64,000 bases of DNA from Moringa oleifera (GCA_021397835.1 JAJFZO010000742.1:1683001-1747000); one strand, 5' to 3'; counted from the stretch's first letter, positions 12,000-24,139 are shown. The notes: generated by a model not told the origin, from the letters alone. Translations and numbers: made by a program.

Positions 12000-12930
12000 A
12001 GGAGATTTTGATCAGCTAGATCTAGAACTCGGATGGAAGTAGAACCACACCTTCTTTCGTTGCAATTAATCAAGGCTAAAATTTTGATCTGCTAGACCTG
12101 AAACCTCGATGGAAGTAGAACCATGTCCAGATTTGAAACCTTAATGAAAGTAGAACCTTATACCTAAATTTAGAATCCTCAGCACAGATCTGAAACCCCC
12201 AACATAAGTCTGAAATTTTCAACCCATATGTGAAACCCCGATAAAAGTATAACCATGCCCAAAACTGAAATCTCGATGGAAGTGGAAACTTACGCCAAGA
12301 TTTGGAATCCCCAGCATAGATCTGGAATTCATAGCCCAGATATAAAATCTCGTACCCAAATTTGGAACATCTAGCACAGATCTGAAATCATAACGAAGAT
12401 CTAAAATCCCTAGCCCAAATCTAAAACTTTGCACCCAGATTTGGAAACCTTAGTGTAAATCTAAAATCCCAACCAATATCTGGAATCCCTAGCCGAGATC
12501 TAAAACTTCACACCAAGATTTGGAACCCCTAGCACAAATCTGAAATCCTAACCAAGATCTAGAATCCTAGCCCAGATCAAAAATTTGCACCCAAATTTGG
12601 AACTCCCATCACAGATCTAGAATGCTGACTAAGATCTAGAATCCTTAGCTCAGATCTAAAACACTGCAGCTAGATTTGGAATCTCCAGCACAAATCTGGA
12701 ATCCCAACCAAGATTTGGAATCCTTAGTGTATATCTAAAATCTCGCACCTAGATTTGGAACCCCTAGCATATATTTGGAATCCTCAACCCAAATCTGGAA
12801 CCCCCAACACAGATCTAAGACCCCAACACAAACCTAAGATCTTAACGCATATTTTAAACCCCAGAATAGATCTAGAATTTCAATGAAAGTAGAACCATGC
12901 ACAGATCTAAAACTCCAATAAAAGTAGAAC
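12000..12930 (-). repeat. Degenerate tandem repeat block of short 'CAGATCTGGAATCCC' units
   Basis: More than 25 variants of AGATCTGAAATCCC.. and AGATTTGGAACCCCTAGCAC follow each other, with steps of about 20-40 bp and higher-order units of about 65-110 bp. On the minus strand a short frame (12434-12219) repeats 'LGIPNLG' motifs, but this is just the repeat translated and there is no sign of a protein. It lies in the core of the CACTA-like element. Confidence 0.8.
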
Positions 12931-13274
12931 CACACTAGATTTAGGCTTCAAAATAAAGAAACTAAAAATAACAAATAAAAAAACTATAATTTTGCATTTT
13001 AACAAAGAAGACATGTACATAATTTTGGGAGAAATGATTAACTTACCGAGACAAAAAAAGAGATTCAATCTGCCAGATTTGGAACCCAAAAGCAAGTAGA
13101 ACGACACTCTTAATTCTATCATTGCAAATAGTTAAGGCCGAATGTTTGGTTTGCGAAATCTAGAACCCTGAGAGGCTCTCTTCATAGTGCACTTCATACC
13201 TAATGTTTACTACCTAAGCAAGTGGAGAAAAAGAATTAACAAAGTTTATCTTTCTAGAGAAAAAGAATGATAAG

Positions 13275-13530
13275 GCAAGACTTTTATTCACAGTTATAAC
13301 CATAACTGTGATGCTTTGTTAAACCACTTTTATTTAGAGTTATAGTAAAACTGTGAATAAAAGTTTTTTTTTTTCACAATTATGTTTATAACTGTGAACA
13401 AAAATGACATTTGTTCATAGTTTTGTTACAGCTGTGAATAAAGGTCAATTTTGTTCACAGTTTTGTTACAACTATGAAGTAATCTTCTTTTATTCACAGT
13501 TGCTATTAAAACTGTGAACTATTTAGTGTA
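13275..13530. repeat. Right subterminal palindromic repeats of the CACTA-like element
   Basis: Five units with TTCACAGTTATAACCATAAC and ..GTTACAACTGTGAATAAAAG wording, the same motif as at the left end (9285-9640). Confidence 0.85.
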
Positions 13531-14576
13531 AACTAATATCATTTTTTTTGTAGTGGTATTTTTTAATTTTTTATATAAAATATATTTTTAATAAATAATT
13601 CAATATACACATTATATTATTACGAAAAAAAATTGTATTATTAAAAGATATCAAGAGTTTCAAAACAAGATTAATACTAAATATATATAACTTAATTTAA
13701 TTTATTAATTTTTAAATATTTAATTAATAATAACCTCATATAAGATATTAAAAATTATTACTTAAAGATATTTTAAAATTGTAATTATTTAAAAATTATA
13801 ATTTAAAATATAATATAATATTTAAAAATATACTTTACTATTAATTATTTTATTATTTTAAATTAATTAATTAATATTATAAATATTATTTATTGATAGT
13901 TGTTGTTTAACATTATTAAAATATTATTTATAACATCAAGTTAGTGCAAATAGATTGAAAATTTAAAAAAAAAATAGTATTAAAATATTCTTAAAAAATT
14001 CTCTATCAATATCAAAATAGTGTGTGTGGGATTGTGGATGGCCTAACATGAATTGTGTTTCCACACAAGTCACTCAACCAAAGTCTATCCCATGCAGATG
14101 TGAAATTATCCATTTTTGCTTTTGTTTCATTCCTTATTTTCTTCTTTTTCTTGTTAGAGAGAGATGATTCTAAGTTACCTTAGAAAGAGAAAGTCCATAT
14201 TTTGTACTTATCAATCTCCAAGTTCACACAAACAATGGATGAATTAAGTAGATAAAAAATTTTCATTTAGTCTAAATTAGCAAATTAAAGTTCAGTTTAT
14301 TACTTTTTAAAAATTATTTTAATTAAAAGTATGAAATATAGATCAACATTTTAAATAACCTCACTCTTAATTTTTTGAAGAAATAATTTTCATTTATTTT
14401 AATATTTAAAAATAACTCATTGAATGAATTTACATGAAACAAAAAAATAGAAATAAGAGCTTCATATTCTTCTTTATGTGGAGCCAATTCACTCTGATTT
14501 GTTGTCAAAACTTACCAAAGTTTACCTAATCAAGTTTGAACCTTTAAATTTAACCACTCCTTTTACATTTAACGTG

Positions 14577-14609
<33 letters not shown>

Positions 14610-14615
<6 letters not shown>

Positions 14616-14709
14616 ATATAAATGCCTTAAAAGTTTGATAAATGCTTACATATATATATATATATATATGTAAGCATTTATCAAACTTTTAAAGCATTTA
14701 TATCAATAT
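14610..14709. repeat. Near-perfect 100-bp palindrome centred on a (TA)n run
   Basis: The left arm ATATTGATATAAATGCC..AAAAGTTTGATAAATGCTTACA pairs with its reverse complement on the right arm with one mismatch. The centre is (TA)n at about 14650-14669. An additional (TA)n run at 14585-14612 precedes it. The DNA could form a hairpin or cruciform of roughly 50-bp arms; it could be a very short fold-back element. Confidence 0.9.
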
Positions 14710-15230
14710 TTACGTAGCACTGATGTGGATATGAAATTTTTTTACATATATTATAATATATTTATGATTTGAAGTTTTAAATATATATTTATATTTGATG
14801 AAACTTATCAACATGATTTTTAATTTTTAATTTAGTGATATTTATCTACAAAACTTTAATCTTGTATGGATGATGTTTTAAATTTACATTTCATGTATTT
14901 ATATTTAAAATTGTATTTCTGAAATTTAATTTAGTGATAATTTTTCTAAAAAATATCTTGGAGTTTAACTTGATTGAAATTTTCATTTAAAATTTTTAAA
15001 ATATTATCTTGTTATTTTTTTGAAAAATATGTATATATACAAATATTTATTATTTAATTTATATATTTACAAATTTAAATCTACATAGATTTGATAATTC
15101 TAGAGAAATAAATTAGAATTTTAACTTAATGCAAGTTTAACCTTGAAATTATAAAGTTATAAATAAATAATAATTAATAGTTTAAATTTTAGATTTGATG
15201 ATAAGTTTAATCTTTAAAATTTTCATCACT

Positions 15231-15270
15231 ATATATATAAATATATATATATAGAGAGAGAGAGAGAGAT
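15231..15270. repeat. Compound (TA)n(GA)n microsatellite
   Basis: TATATATATATA followed by GAGAGAGAGAGAGAGA. Confidence 0.9.
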
Positions 15271-15739
15271 ACATTAACTCTTAAATAATCAAAAGTTTAG
15301 TCTGAGCTTAATTTATCCATGAAATTGGGAAATTTGGGTTTACTAATTAAATTACTTTTAATTGATGTTTTTAATCTTTTATTTTATTAAATTTAAAAGT
15401 TTCTATCTTTTAACTTTGTGACTTTATAAATATATTAATATTTTAATTATTAATATAAAAAATTAAAAAATAAATATCATATAAAATTTTGAGTTCTGTC
15501 TTTTTTTTAATCAAATTTTGAGTTCTAAAAAATATTCAAATAAATTTTAAAATTTTTATTTTATCTAAATAAAATGTTAATGTCAAACAACTTTTGAATT
15601 AATTGTTAATCTAACGATAATTTTGTCAGTCAATTAAAGTCGATGTCCAAGAGAGAGAAAATAGGCAAAGCTCCAAGATACTTATTTCATAACAATTTCA
15701 TCTTTAGTCGCTTTGTGGTGTTCCTCAGTGAAATTAGGG

Positions 15740-16340
15740 GGTCACAATCAGAAATGGAGTTCATCAGGGTAAAACTGGCCTTTCACGGCTGCTTTACAGT
15801 CCCTAGTGAAAGCTCGTAAAGGAGAATCGGCTCTTCTATGCCATGACATAGTGCAAGTATCCCTATGTTCTTACTCTAGACACCATATAGATGCTGAAAT
15901 CCTTGGACCGCATTCATCCCCAAGTTAACATTCCACTAGTTTTTATGGACATCCCCAAACAAATGCACGTATGAGATCATGGGCCCTTCTCCGCTGTGTT
16001 CATACTCAATTATCTTTGCCTTGGCTATGTCCAGGTGACTATAGTGGGATTCTAGACCAAGATGACAAACTTAGAAGAGGCATTTGCTCACAAAGAGAAA
16101 TGGAACACTTTAAAGAGACCACTAAGGACAGTGGCTTATGGGACATCCCTTTCTCTGGCCCTAAATTACTTGGTCACGGGGTTCTGTTAATACACTAATC
16201 CAAGAGAGGTAGGATGGAGGGAGGACTAACCAAACTTGGCTAGATATTTTTCATACAGCCTGTAAACACTATCTTCCAACAGCCACATCGGATCATTTGC
16301 CCATATATTTCTCCATCAGCCACATAACAACTGAACCATG
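15740..16340 (+). pseudogene. LINE ORF2 endonuclease (APE-like) part
   Basis: The N-terminal wording FTAALQSLVKARK matches the family's 'TVRALKSLVKARKP' opening. FYGHPQTNARMRSWALLRCV and then LSLPWLCPGDYSGILDQDDK (family 'PWLCIGDFNEIL..DEK') follow at about 15935-16065. CGLIDLGF-like DSGLWDIPF lies at about 16130. SDHLPIYFSI at 16286-16315 is the conserved SDH active-site motif. In the opened frame the catalytic GDFN Asp-Asn pair has become GDYS, so the Asn is lost. Stops and small indels break the frame. Confidence 0.75.
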
Positions 16341-17760
16341 TCGAAGGTTATTTAAATTCGAGAACATGTGGATTTTACTCCCAGGATGTAAAGAAACCAT
16401 TGCCAATTGTTGGAGCATTAACCATGCAGTAACACTGGAAGATCTTAAAAGGAAGGTGAGTTAATGTGGGGTAGCCTTAAGAGCTTGGAATTAGGAAGTC
16501 TTTGGTAATATCCTTTCATAAATAATACAGCAGCAGGATCGGCTTAAGAGACTATTTCTTAAGAGAGCTACAAAGGGATCCAGTGGAGGAGATTGACCGC
16601 TGCAAAGCAACACTTATTAAACTACTACGCAAAGAAAAGATTATATGGCGCCAACAGTCCCGTACCTCCTGGCTTTGGGAAGGGGACAAAACACAAAGCT
16701 CTTCCATTCTAAGGCCTTTGCTCGAAGACGAACCAATCGCATATCCCGAATATAAGCATTGAATGATTAGCGGGTGCATTCTGAATTGGAGATATCTGAG
16801 GTGTTTCAAGCATATTTCTCTGAACCTTTCTCTTTATCTCATGCCAAAGGGAAGCTAAGGTTTGTCAAATGGTGCAAGGCAGACTACCACGCCATGCAAG
16901 ACCTATTGAATAAAAGCTTTACAAAGGATGAAGGCTTTCAAGCATTAAGGCAAATGGCTCCCAGTAAAGTACCGGGATCGGATGGTTTGAATGCAACGTT
17001 CTACCACCATTGCTGGTCGATTGTGGGAAAAGATGTCAATGCCATCGTATGTGATGTTCTAAATAAAGGTTTGCCTTTGGCTACCATCAACCAAACCTAT
17101 ATAGTTTTGATCCCAAAAGTGCCAGCTCTGAAGCAATCAAAGGATTATCGGATCATCAGGTTGTGTAATGTTGTATACAAGCTTGTATCCAAGGCACTTG
17201 CTAACCGCCTGAAGGTTATCATTCCCTCATTTTTCAGTGACAACCAGTCTTGCTTTCATCTGAAATGGTATGATTTTTGACAATGCCATAATAGCATATG
17301 AGACAATCCATACCATGAAACTCAAAAAATAAGGAATCAAGGGGCAGTTGGCTCTCAAATTGGATGAGTAAAGCTTATGACAAAATTGAGTGGAATTTCC
17401 TAGAGAAAATTATGCACACTATGAGTTTCCCAGATAAATAGATCCGACTTATTATGGGATGCATCTCAATAATTACCTACTTTATCCTAATCAATGGAAA
17501 GCCTCATGGCTTACCGGTTCCATTGAGAGGATTGAGGCGGGGAGACCCACTTTCTCCTTACCTCTTCTTATCGTGTGCTGAAGGTCTTTCCTTACTACTC
17601 ACTCGGTCTGCAGTGGAATGCAAACTCGGGGATGTTGCAGCAGCGCTGCATGGATCAAAACTTACTCATCTCTTCTTTGCAGATGACAGCTTGTTATTTT
17701 TTTAGTGCTCAAAGAGATGAGTGCCAAGTTTTATGGATATTTTGAAGATATATGAGCTAG
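16340..17760 (+). pseudogene. LINE ORF2 reverse transcriptase part
   Basis: An open stretch at 16774-17280 (168 codons) holds the RT fingers: MAPSKVPGSDGLNATFYHHC (family 'KAPGPDGFNAxFYxxCW'), VLIPKV, then the SKDYRIIRLCNVVYKLVSKA block ('DFRPISLCNVxYKIISKxLANRLK'). After frame breaks near 17280-17400, a second open stretch (17454-17705) holds LRGLRRGDPLSPYLFLSCAE and HLFFADDSLLFF with the catalytic FADD at 17675-17686. The catalytic residues remain readable although the gene is broken by stops at 17278 and 17703 and by several frameshifts. Confidence 0.85.
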
Positions 17761-18499
17761 CAAATGCGGATGAAACAATAACTGATTGTCCATCGAAACG
17801 TCCTCCAAGAACCCTATTTGGTTTTCATATGATCTTAGGTCGGTCGAGGCGATAGGAGTTTACCAAACTAAAAACACGCTTGCAAGCCAAGCTTGCTGCA
17901 TGGTGAAGAAAGCTGTTGTCCCAAGCCAGCAAGAGTGTGCTAATACAGGCAGTTGCTTAAGCTATTCCAACTTATATAATGTGCTGCTTCCTACTCCCGA
18001 GGACCTTCCTCCAAGAACTTAACTCAATGATGGTAGGATATTGGTGGGGAAGGAATGATTCGACCAGAAAAATCCATTGAAAATCTTCGGATTCTTTATG
18101 ACTTTAAAGTTAAATGGCGGAATGGGATTTTAGGCACTTGGAAGCTTTTAATCTTGCGCTTTTCGGGAAGTGGTAGCGGCAAATTCTCCATGCTGAAGAT
18201 TTTCTCCATTTCAAGGTGCTTCGAGCTACATATTTTCCCCATACAAACCGTGTTACACTGTCGCAAAAGGCTCAAAGTTCCTATGTGTGGAAAAGCTTGC
18301 TAGCTGGCAGAGAAGTTATCAATAAAGGTGCTAGATCGAGGATAGGCGAATGTGCCAAAGTATATGTTTGGAGAGATTATTGGGTCTCGGACTACCAGAA
18401 ATTACAGAACACTTCCCTCTCGGAGTCATAGCCTACCCATATGCTAGTCAGTCGATTGATCAATCCAATTACCAAGGAATGACTACCATCTACCATCAG

Positions 18500-18960
18500 T
18501 AACTCTTTTAGTCTATGATTATTGACGCTATCCTCAATGTACCTCTTGGCAGTTGCCCGATGAAAGATACCCTCTTTTGGCTAGGAAGTAGCACTAGGGA
18601 TTATATGGTTAAGGTTGGGTATTATAGTGCTAAACAACCCTTTGGTAAAACTATTCCTAGCATGGCCACCAGACCTCTAATATGGGCTATCGCATGGAAG
18701 GCACAAATTCCACCGAGCACCCATGCTTTTTTTTGGCAACGGCTATAGGGCATCCTACCAATCATGCCACCCTTCTCAACCGAGGTATCATTGTAGCCAA
18801 TATGTGCCGCATCTGTGGTGAGGGGCCAGATTCATTGTACCAACTTTTTTTCCATTGCAATTTCAATAAACGGGTATGGAATGACTTACACCATGGACTT
18901 GAAACATTCCTCGAAGGATTGCTAGATGCTGGGCAACTTTAGGAAAAAGCTCTCACTCAC
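18500..18960 (+). pseudogene. LINE ORF2 zinc-binding region after RT (zf-RVT type)
   Basis: Two overlapping frames read WAIAWKAQIPPSTHAFFWQR (family 'WKxxxPPKVKxFxWR') and, after a frameshift, HATLLNRGIIVANMCRICGE with C-x2-C and a later LFFHCNFNKRVW (H-x-C). This is the typical zf-RVT arrangement C-x2-C..H-x-C followed by Val-Trp. It joins the RT to the RNase H tail. Confidence 0.75.
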
Positions 18961-19159
18961 ATACAAACCTTGGACCTTCTGGTTGTCTTCTTTCTCAGTT
19001 GTCAGAGCATATGGAGAGCCAGAGATAAGGTTCTTCATAGCCACACATGCAGCCTCCCATCTTCCATAGTATGAGAAGCCTGAAGGACTCAGGTAGAGAT
19101 GCATGAAACACAGATAAGAATCTCGCACATTGCCACAATGCCCTACTGGCAGCCTCCCA

Positions 19160-19640
19160 CAGTGGGAGTGATTAAAGTAAACCCTGATGCCTTTTTCACC
19201 CCAGCTACCAAACAAGGTCGACTAGTTGTGGTTGCTCGAGATGATTAGCGTATGATTCTCTCTTTATGTAGTTAAGAGCGCGCCTCGAACATCTTCCCTT
19301 TTTCATAGCGAACTCTTGGCCATATGGCATGGCTTGGAAGTAGCATTGAGCTGTGGACATAGGCGTCTTGCAATGGAAAATGATAACAACACAGCGATAC
19401 TACTAATCAGACAGGATGAAAAGGTTTTAAGTGAATGGGGGAGCATTTGCATGGATATTCATGCCGTAGCTTCATAGTGTAATGCATGTTTATTCCGTCA
19501 CACACCCAGAGTCTGTAATACCTTTACTCACGATCTTGCCCACCTTCCCATCAGTTTAAGATTTACAAAAATCTGGGTAAATTTCATGTCAGATTCATTC
19601 GGTGATCTAGACGTGCATCAAGTCTTAATATAATTTCTCT
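19160..19640 (+). pseudogene. LINE RNase H tail (plant L1 type)
   Basis: IKVNPDAFF (family 'KVNFDAAF', first catalytic Asp present) is followed by LVVVARDD, a LAIWHGLEVAL-like HSELLAIWHGLE stretch, MENDNNTAILLI ('ESDSxxAI', Asp present) and the end FTHDLAHLPISL before a stop near 19630. The second catalytic Glu appears to sit in the SELLA-like stretch but the frame there is shifted. Plant LINEs of this branch carry an RNase H at the C terminus. Confidence 0.7.
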
Positions 19641-19661
19641 TTTTCATTTAACAAAAAAAGT

Positions 19662-21130
19662 TTTCAGGGTGAACAAGTCTAATCTAGGCTTAGGACTCAT
19701 TCTCGCTCGACGACCACGGCACCTGAAAGCCTCGGGGCCACCTCAAAGCCTAGCGGGAGGTTCACAAATCATATGTGAAACTGAGAACAAGTCCTTTGTT
19801 CTATTTTTGCCTTTTTTTGGGTTTATATATACTTTGAAAGCTTAATTTATAAGTCGGATTCTTCAATCTCTCTTATCATCAATGCATTTTCAGAAGGAAG
19901 CTCAAGTTTTTATGGTATAGTTCTTTCTAGCAGTGGGATCTTCTTGCATCTCTACACTATTTGACCTCTTCATTCATTTCGTTCATAATGTTGTAGCATT
20001 CTATAACTTAGTTATTTGTTTTGATGATGTTTTAATCCGAATAATAATGGAAGTTTATGAGAAATCCTCTACTTTCAATATTTTTTCCTGTAATCTCTTA
20101 GGGAACTTGGCGTTTGTGTATGATAAGTCTATAATATTCAATTTGTTTTTACATAAATATCTGTACAAAAGAGCATTATGTTGACATTGTCTTTCTTACT
20201 TTCTTGAAAAGAAGAGCTTTGCCTCATTTGCTAAAGGGTTAAATATGAACCCATTGTTTTGCTTTCTCCTTTTTCAGACCCACATTTTGCCATTCAAGAA
20301 ACTCGATCGAGAAGAAGGGCTCAGCTACAGTTTTGAGTCCATTCCGAACACCAATTGCTGCATGAGTGTGGTTAGTAACGTGTGCAAGCATGAAAAAGGG
20401 CAAGTGCAGCAAGCCTAATGTGAAGAAACTCGTTTGTCGTTCTTTAAATTTCAAAATAAGTAACATTGTTGAAATCATTTAGATGAAGAGTTGGATTTGA
20501 ACAAATTCAAAACGGTCATGATTTGTTTGAATACTTTTCGAAGCTCGAAGTTTAGTTAAAGAGAAAGAGAGAAATTCAAAGTTTCATATGATCTTTATTC
20601 AAAAATTAATTATGAATTTTTTATTTTGGCATCATATATGAAATAAAGAGATTTGTTATATTTTTTTATTTATTTTTTATCTTTTAAAAATTAGTACCTT
20701 TCTTTTTGATTTTTTTTTTTATATTTATCAGTTTTATTCTTACTTTTTTTACATAAAAAAATTAGCAGCTTTAAAAGATTAATAATGTTTTACTTATTTT
20801 GGTAATACAAAGCACATCTTTTTTAATGAAGCTTTCCTTAATTTTTTATATTTATTTAATTTTTTAAAAAAAATTGTAACACCAATCAAAAAATAATTCA
20901 ATACAATGATTTTTTAATAAAAAATTACATTTATCTTTTTTTCAGCTTAAAAATTATAACATCAACCAAGCAAAATAAATTAGATATAAGTAATTTTGAT
21001 ATGGCATTATTTATTTTCAAAATATTTTATTATATAAATTAATATCTTATGAACTAATTAATAAAAGTCATATATTTAAATATAATAATGATATCAAAAT
21101 TTTATTTTTTAAATTATAATGTATGTATAT
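19662..21130. other. Intergenic DNA with an orphan exon-like piece
   Basis: 19690-19790 is GC-richer than its surroundings but shows no recognisable protein. 20278-20418 is described separately. The rest is AT-rich with no coding signal. Confidence 0.4.
20278..20418 (+). other. Exon-like open stretch after a good splice acceptor, unknown protein
   Basis: A pyrimidine tract and CAG (CTCCTTTTTCAG) end at 20277. From 20278 a 46-codon frame runs to a TAA at 20416-20418 and reads HILPFKKLDREEGLSYSFES, then IPNTNCCMS. Codon content looks protein-like and less AT-rich than the flanks. A minus-strand frame (20478-20239) overlaps and is also open. I recognise neither. It could be the last exon of a dead gene or a transposon-captured fragment. 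Confidence 0.2.
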
Positions 21131-21139
21131 AGATTTTAT

Positions 21140-21660
21140 TAGATAAAGGTCATTTTAAACCATGAGTTTTTTTTCTTCATCAAATTCTAACTTTTAAAAC
21201 GTTTTTTATCAAAATCAAATTTACTAATTTTGTCTAAATTGGTCCATGATGAAATACTTGTATAAAACTAATAGTATTTTGTTATTAAAATACTTTAAAA
21301 AATTAGCCAAACAGAGTTTACACTCTATTTTGATTTCATCTTTAAAATTTAAATAATTTTTGAATAATCAATTTTTTAAAAATATTTTGAATTTGATAGC
21401 ATAAATTTTAAAAAATATATTTTTGGTACTCAAAAAAAAATTATGATGGTAAGTGCTTGAATAGTTTTTATATCTATAAAAAATTTTAAGTCAAAAAGAT
21501 ATTCAATTTGAACATCTTTAATTTTAATTTTTTTGATAGAGTTTAAGTTAATCCAAATAGACTAAAATTTATTTAAAAATATTTTAAAAATTAAAATTTG
21601 ATTAGAAAAAGCACAATCTAAAATGTTAAATACCTTTACATAATTTTGTTTTATAAAATA
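21140..21660 (-). mobile_element. Fold-back MITE, family A (diverged, minus orientation)
   Basis: Its reverse complement matches the 54593-55094 copy along much of its length, for example TTGATAGAGTTTAAGTTAAT and, further in, ATTATGATGGTAAGTGCTTG (consensus 'TTGTGATGGTAGCTTGAATA' read in the other orientation). The ends are eroded. Confidence 0.55.
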
Positions 21661-24130
21661 TATAATATAAAATTTAATTTAAAATACAATATTAAATCAT
21701 TCTTATACATTTCATATAAGTTTCAAATTACTTTGTACTGACCTCTTGAGTCTATACATGAATAGGGTAAAGCAACACAAATGAAACCCTAAGAGTACAA
21801 TATTACAACCCAACAAAACCCAACTCATTTTAGATATCAAAAATGACTTAGATTATGTTCTTTTTTAACACCATGAGTTTGCCTTTCATTTTACTCGAAT
21901 CTCTTAATGTGAATCAAGTTTGATATCCCTTAGCTTATAAAACACTTAATTGAACCAAAACCACAAAAGAAACAATTAAGCAAGATGACGCCACTTGTTC
22001 TAAGTTACTTAGGGCAGCTCATCTCCCCAAGGATTGACCATTGGTGTTGGTGGGTGTGCCGATGTTGCTTCATGAACTAACAAAGTTATAATGCTTGACC
22101 AAATTTGGATCACAATTAATCCATAAGTATATGCTTTTTTTTTTTTTGGGGTCCCAATCAACTATTTTTCTGTAGTTCTTGGGATTTTCCAATTTAGTGG
22201 TTCTTGTGAAGCTGCCATCAAGTTGCGCCCTGATTAATCAAGTCATTTCACAAACACAGTATTCTAAACCTCGAATCATCATATACTTTAATTGGGTGTA
22301 TCAATCATGATGATCCTATAACACTACCCCTTAATTAGGAATTTAATGGTTGATAATCGTTGACTATCTTTAGTCCTTGTTGGATTTGCAATTGGGCAAC
22401 AAATCAATAAGAAATCACTTTCTTGTACTTGAGTTAAATTAGTATCAAAGCAATTTAATACTTTTTTTTAATAATTAATATGAATGTTTAAGTGTTTCTT
22501 ATGCATCAAGACTTTTTATTGATATAATTTATATTAATTTTAAATTTATTAATTGCATAATTTATCATGTTACAAAATTAAAAAAATAAAGTAGATTATA
22601 TTTAATCATTTCATTGAATTATCAAATTCACTTATCAATAATTACTCCAAATATGTTAATCACATCATCAGAAGATTCATATACATATATAAAATATAAT
22701 ATAATCAAAACCACTTTATAACTATAAAAAGTTGAATAAAAATACAATATATAAAATATATTTTATTTATTTATTATATATTATTAATATCTTTTAAAAA
22801 TATTAAGGAAACCCATTTAAACAACATAGTCAACTGTGTTAAGAGCCTATTTTCATCCTCTCATCAAGTAAAATAAAAGAGACTAGGTGACTAATGATTA
22901 GGGTTTAATTTCTAGGTCTTCCTCTAGGATCATATTGGAGAGGATAGATTCACAATGTGTCCTGTTGTTTAACAGTTTATAATAGACTTTCTTTACTCTA
23001 ATAGGGACTACAAATGATGTAAGTGTCCCTAAGTTAGCACAAGCACAAATTAAAATGCTTAATTAGTGGAGACAAAAGATCAACTACACTTTTGATTCTT
23101 AGCTTCTTAATCATTGTCAATTAGAAAACGGATTAAAATAATGGCAACCCCAATATCACCAACATTGGTCGATGACATCGTGTTGGCCTCAATTCATTTA
23201 TCTGATTTTTTATTTTTGTCTTACAAAATCTCTTGGGACAAGACTTGAGAATCAACAATGTGATTTTTCTTATCCATGGGATAATTTGGTTGGTTAACAA
23301 AAGTGGCCTTCACTTCACCTATAAATTAGTCAATGGATTAGATCCAATTAACAAGAAGTGTCCCTTTCTTTGATTTTAATCCTTGGATATGTCCTCCTAA
23401 GACCCAATTTCCCGAGAAATTTTGTAATCATGACATGTTGAAAAATGGGTTTTATAAGGGAAAAAAATCTTTACTAATGAATTAATTTTTTAATTTGTAC
23501 CAATTATATCAAATATGATGATCTTTCGTATTTGATGTTTGATTAATTTTTAATAATAAAAGATGTCTCTCTAAAGAAAACAAAACAAAAGATTATTGAT
23601 TGCTATGAAGATGTCATTGATTTTGTAAAAGAAAATATTTTATAAATAAATTTTCAAAAAATCTCATATTAACTATAAATCTTATATCATTACATGTTGA
23701 AAATTTTGATTTTATATAAATATATAAAATGAAATAAACTTTTCTCATTAAGAGATCAATTTTTTTATGTTGTACAATATACGTTAAAAAAAGTCAAGAA
23801 AAAAATCTCAAATAACAATGAAATTATCAATAATTTCCTGAAAATAAATATCTTATATATATAAATAATTTTCCAAAGAGTCTCATATTTTTTAAGAATA
23901 TGAATTTTGATTTTATAAAAATAAATATTCCATTTAATTAACATGCTAGTTTTTAAATTGAATTAATATATCAATATGTATAAGTATATTATATAAACCA
24001 AATTTGCTTATTGATTTAGATCTGATATTTAATTTAGTTTCTTCTCTCATTTTACAACTAAAATTTATTTTGTACAGGTAAGACAATATACTTTAATAGA
24101 TATAATTTTTTAAAAAAGAATCATCAGTGA
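21661..24130. other. Intergenic AT-rich DNA, nothing recognised
   Basis: Contains less AT-rich patches at 21950-22330 and 22850-23400 without credible open frames, splice patterns or repeats. Confidence 0.5.
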
Positions 24131-24139
24131 TAAAAATTG

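Larger units (their letters stand above)
9261..13555 (-). mobile_element. CACTA-like element with ULP1-type protease remnant
   Basis: The left terminus is CACTATAACAAAATAGT from 9261. The right terminus, read on the minus strand from 13555, is CACTACAAAAAAAATGAT. Both ends carry the same palindromic subterminal repeat (9285-9620 and 13275-13530), built on TTCACAGTT and its complement AACTGTGAA followed by TAAAAGT. That shared repeat ties the two ends together as one ~4.3-kb element. Flanking triplets are GCA (9258-9260) and GTA (13556-13558), two of three matching, consistent with an eroded 3-bp duplication. Inside are a broken ULP1-like protease on the minus strand and a tandem-repeat block at 12000-12930. 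I found no TNP2 transposase, so it is probably non-autonomous. Confidence 0.75.
13556..15640. other. AT-rich intergenic DNA, no gene seen
   Basis: Contains long A/T tracts, the palindrome at 14610-14709 and a (TA)n(GA)n microsatellite near 15230-15270. At 14030-14130 and 14160-14230 there are slightly less AT-rich patches with no open frame worth calling. Confidence 0.6.
15640..19661 (+). mobile_element. L1-type LINE, decayed, ORF2 with endonuclease, RT and RNase H
   Basis: A plus-strand ORF2 can be followed from about 15740 to 19640 in changing frames: endonuclease, reverse transcriptase with FADD, a zinc-finger-like RT-associated region and a terminal RNase H. No ORF1 was found, so the copy is probably 5'-truncated. 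A short A-run (AACAAAAAAAG) at 19651-19661 follows a T-rich stretch and may be the remaining tail. Target duplications were not identified. The outer borders are therefore approximate. Base composition is clearly less AT-rich than the flanks. Confidence 0.8.

Noticed and set aside
18922..19215. Minus-strand 97-codon frame
   Set aside because: Lies opposite the LINE RT-to-RNase H linker and shows no protein family.
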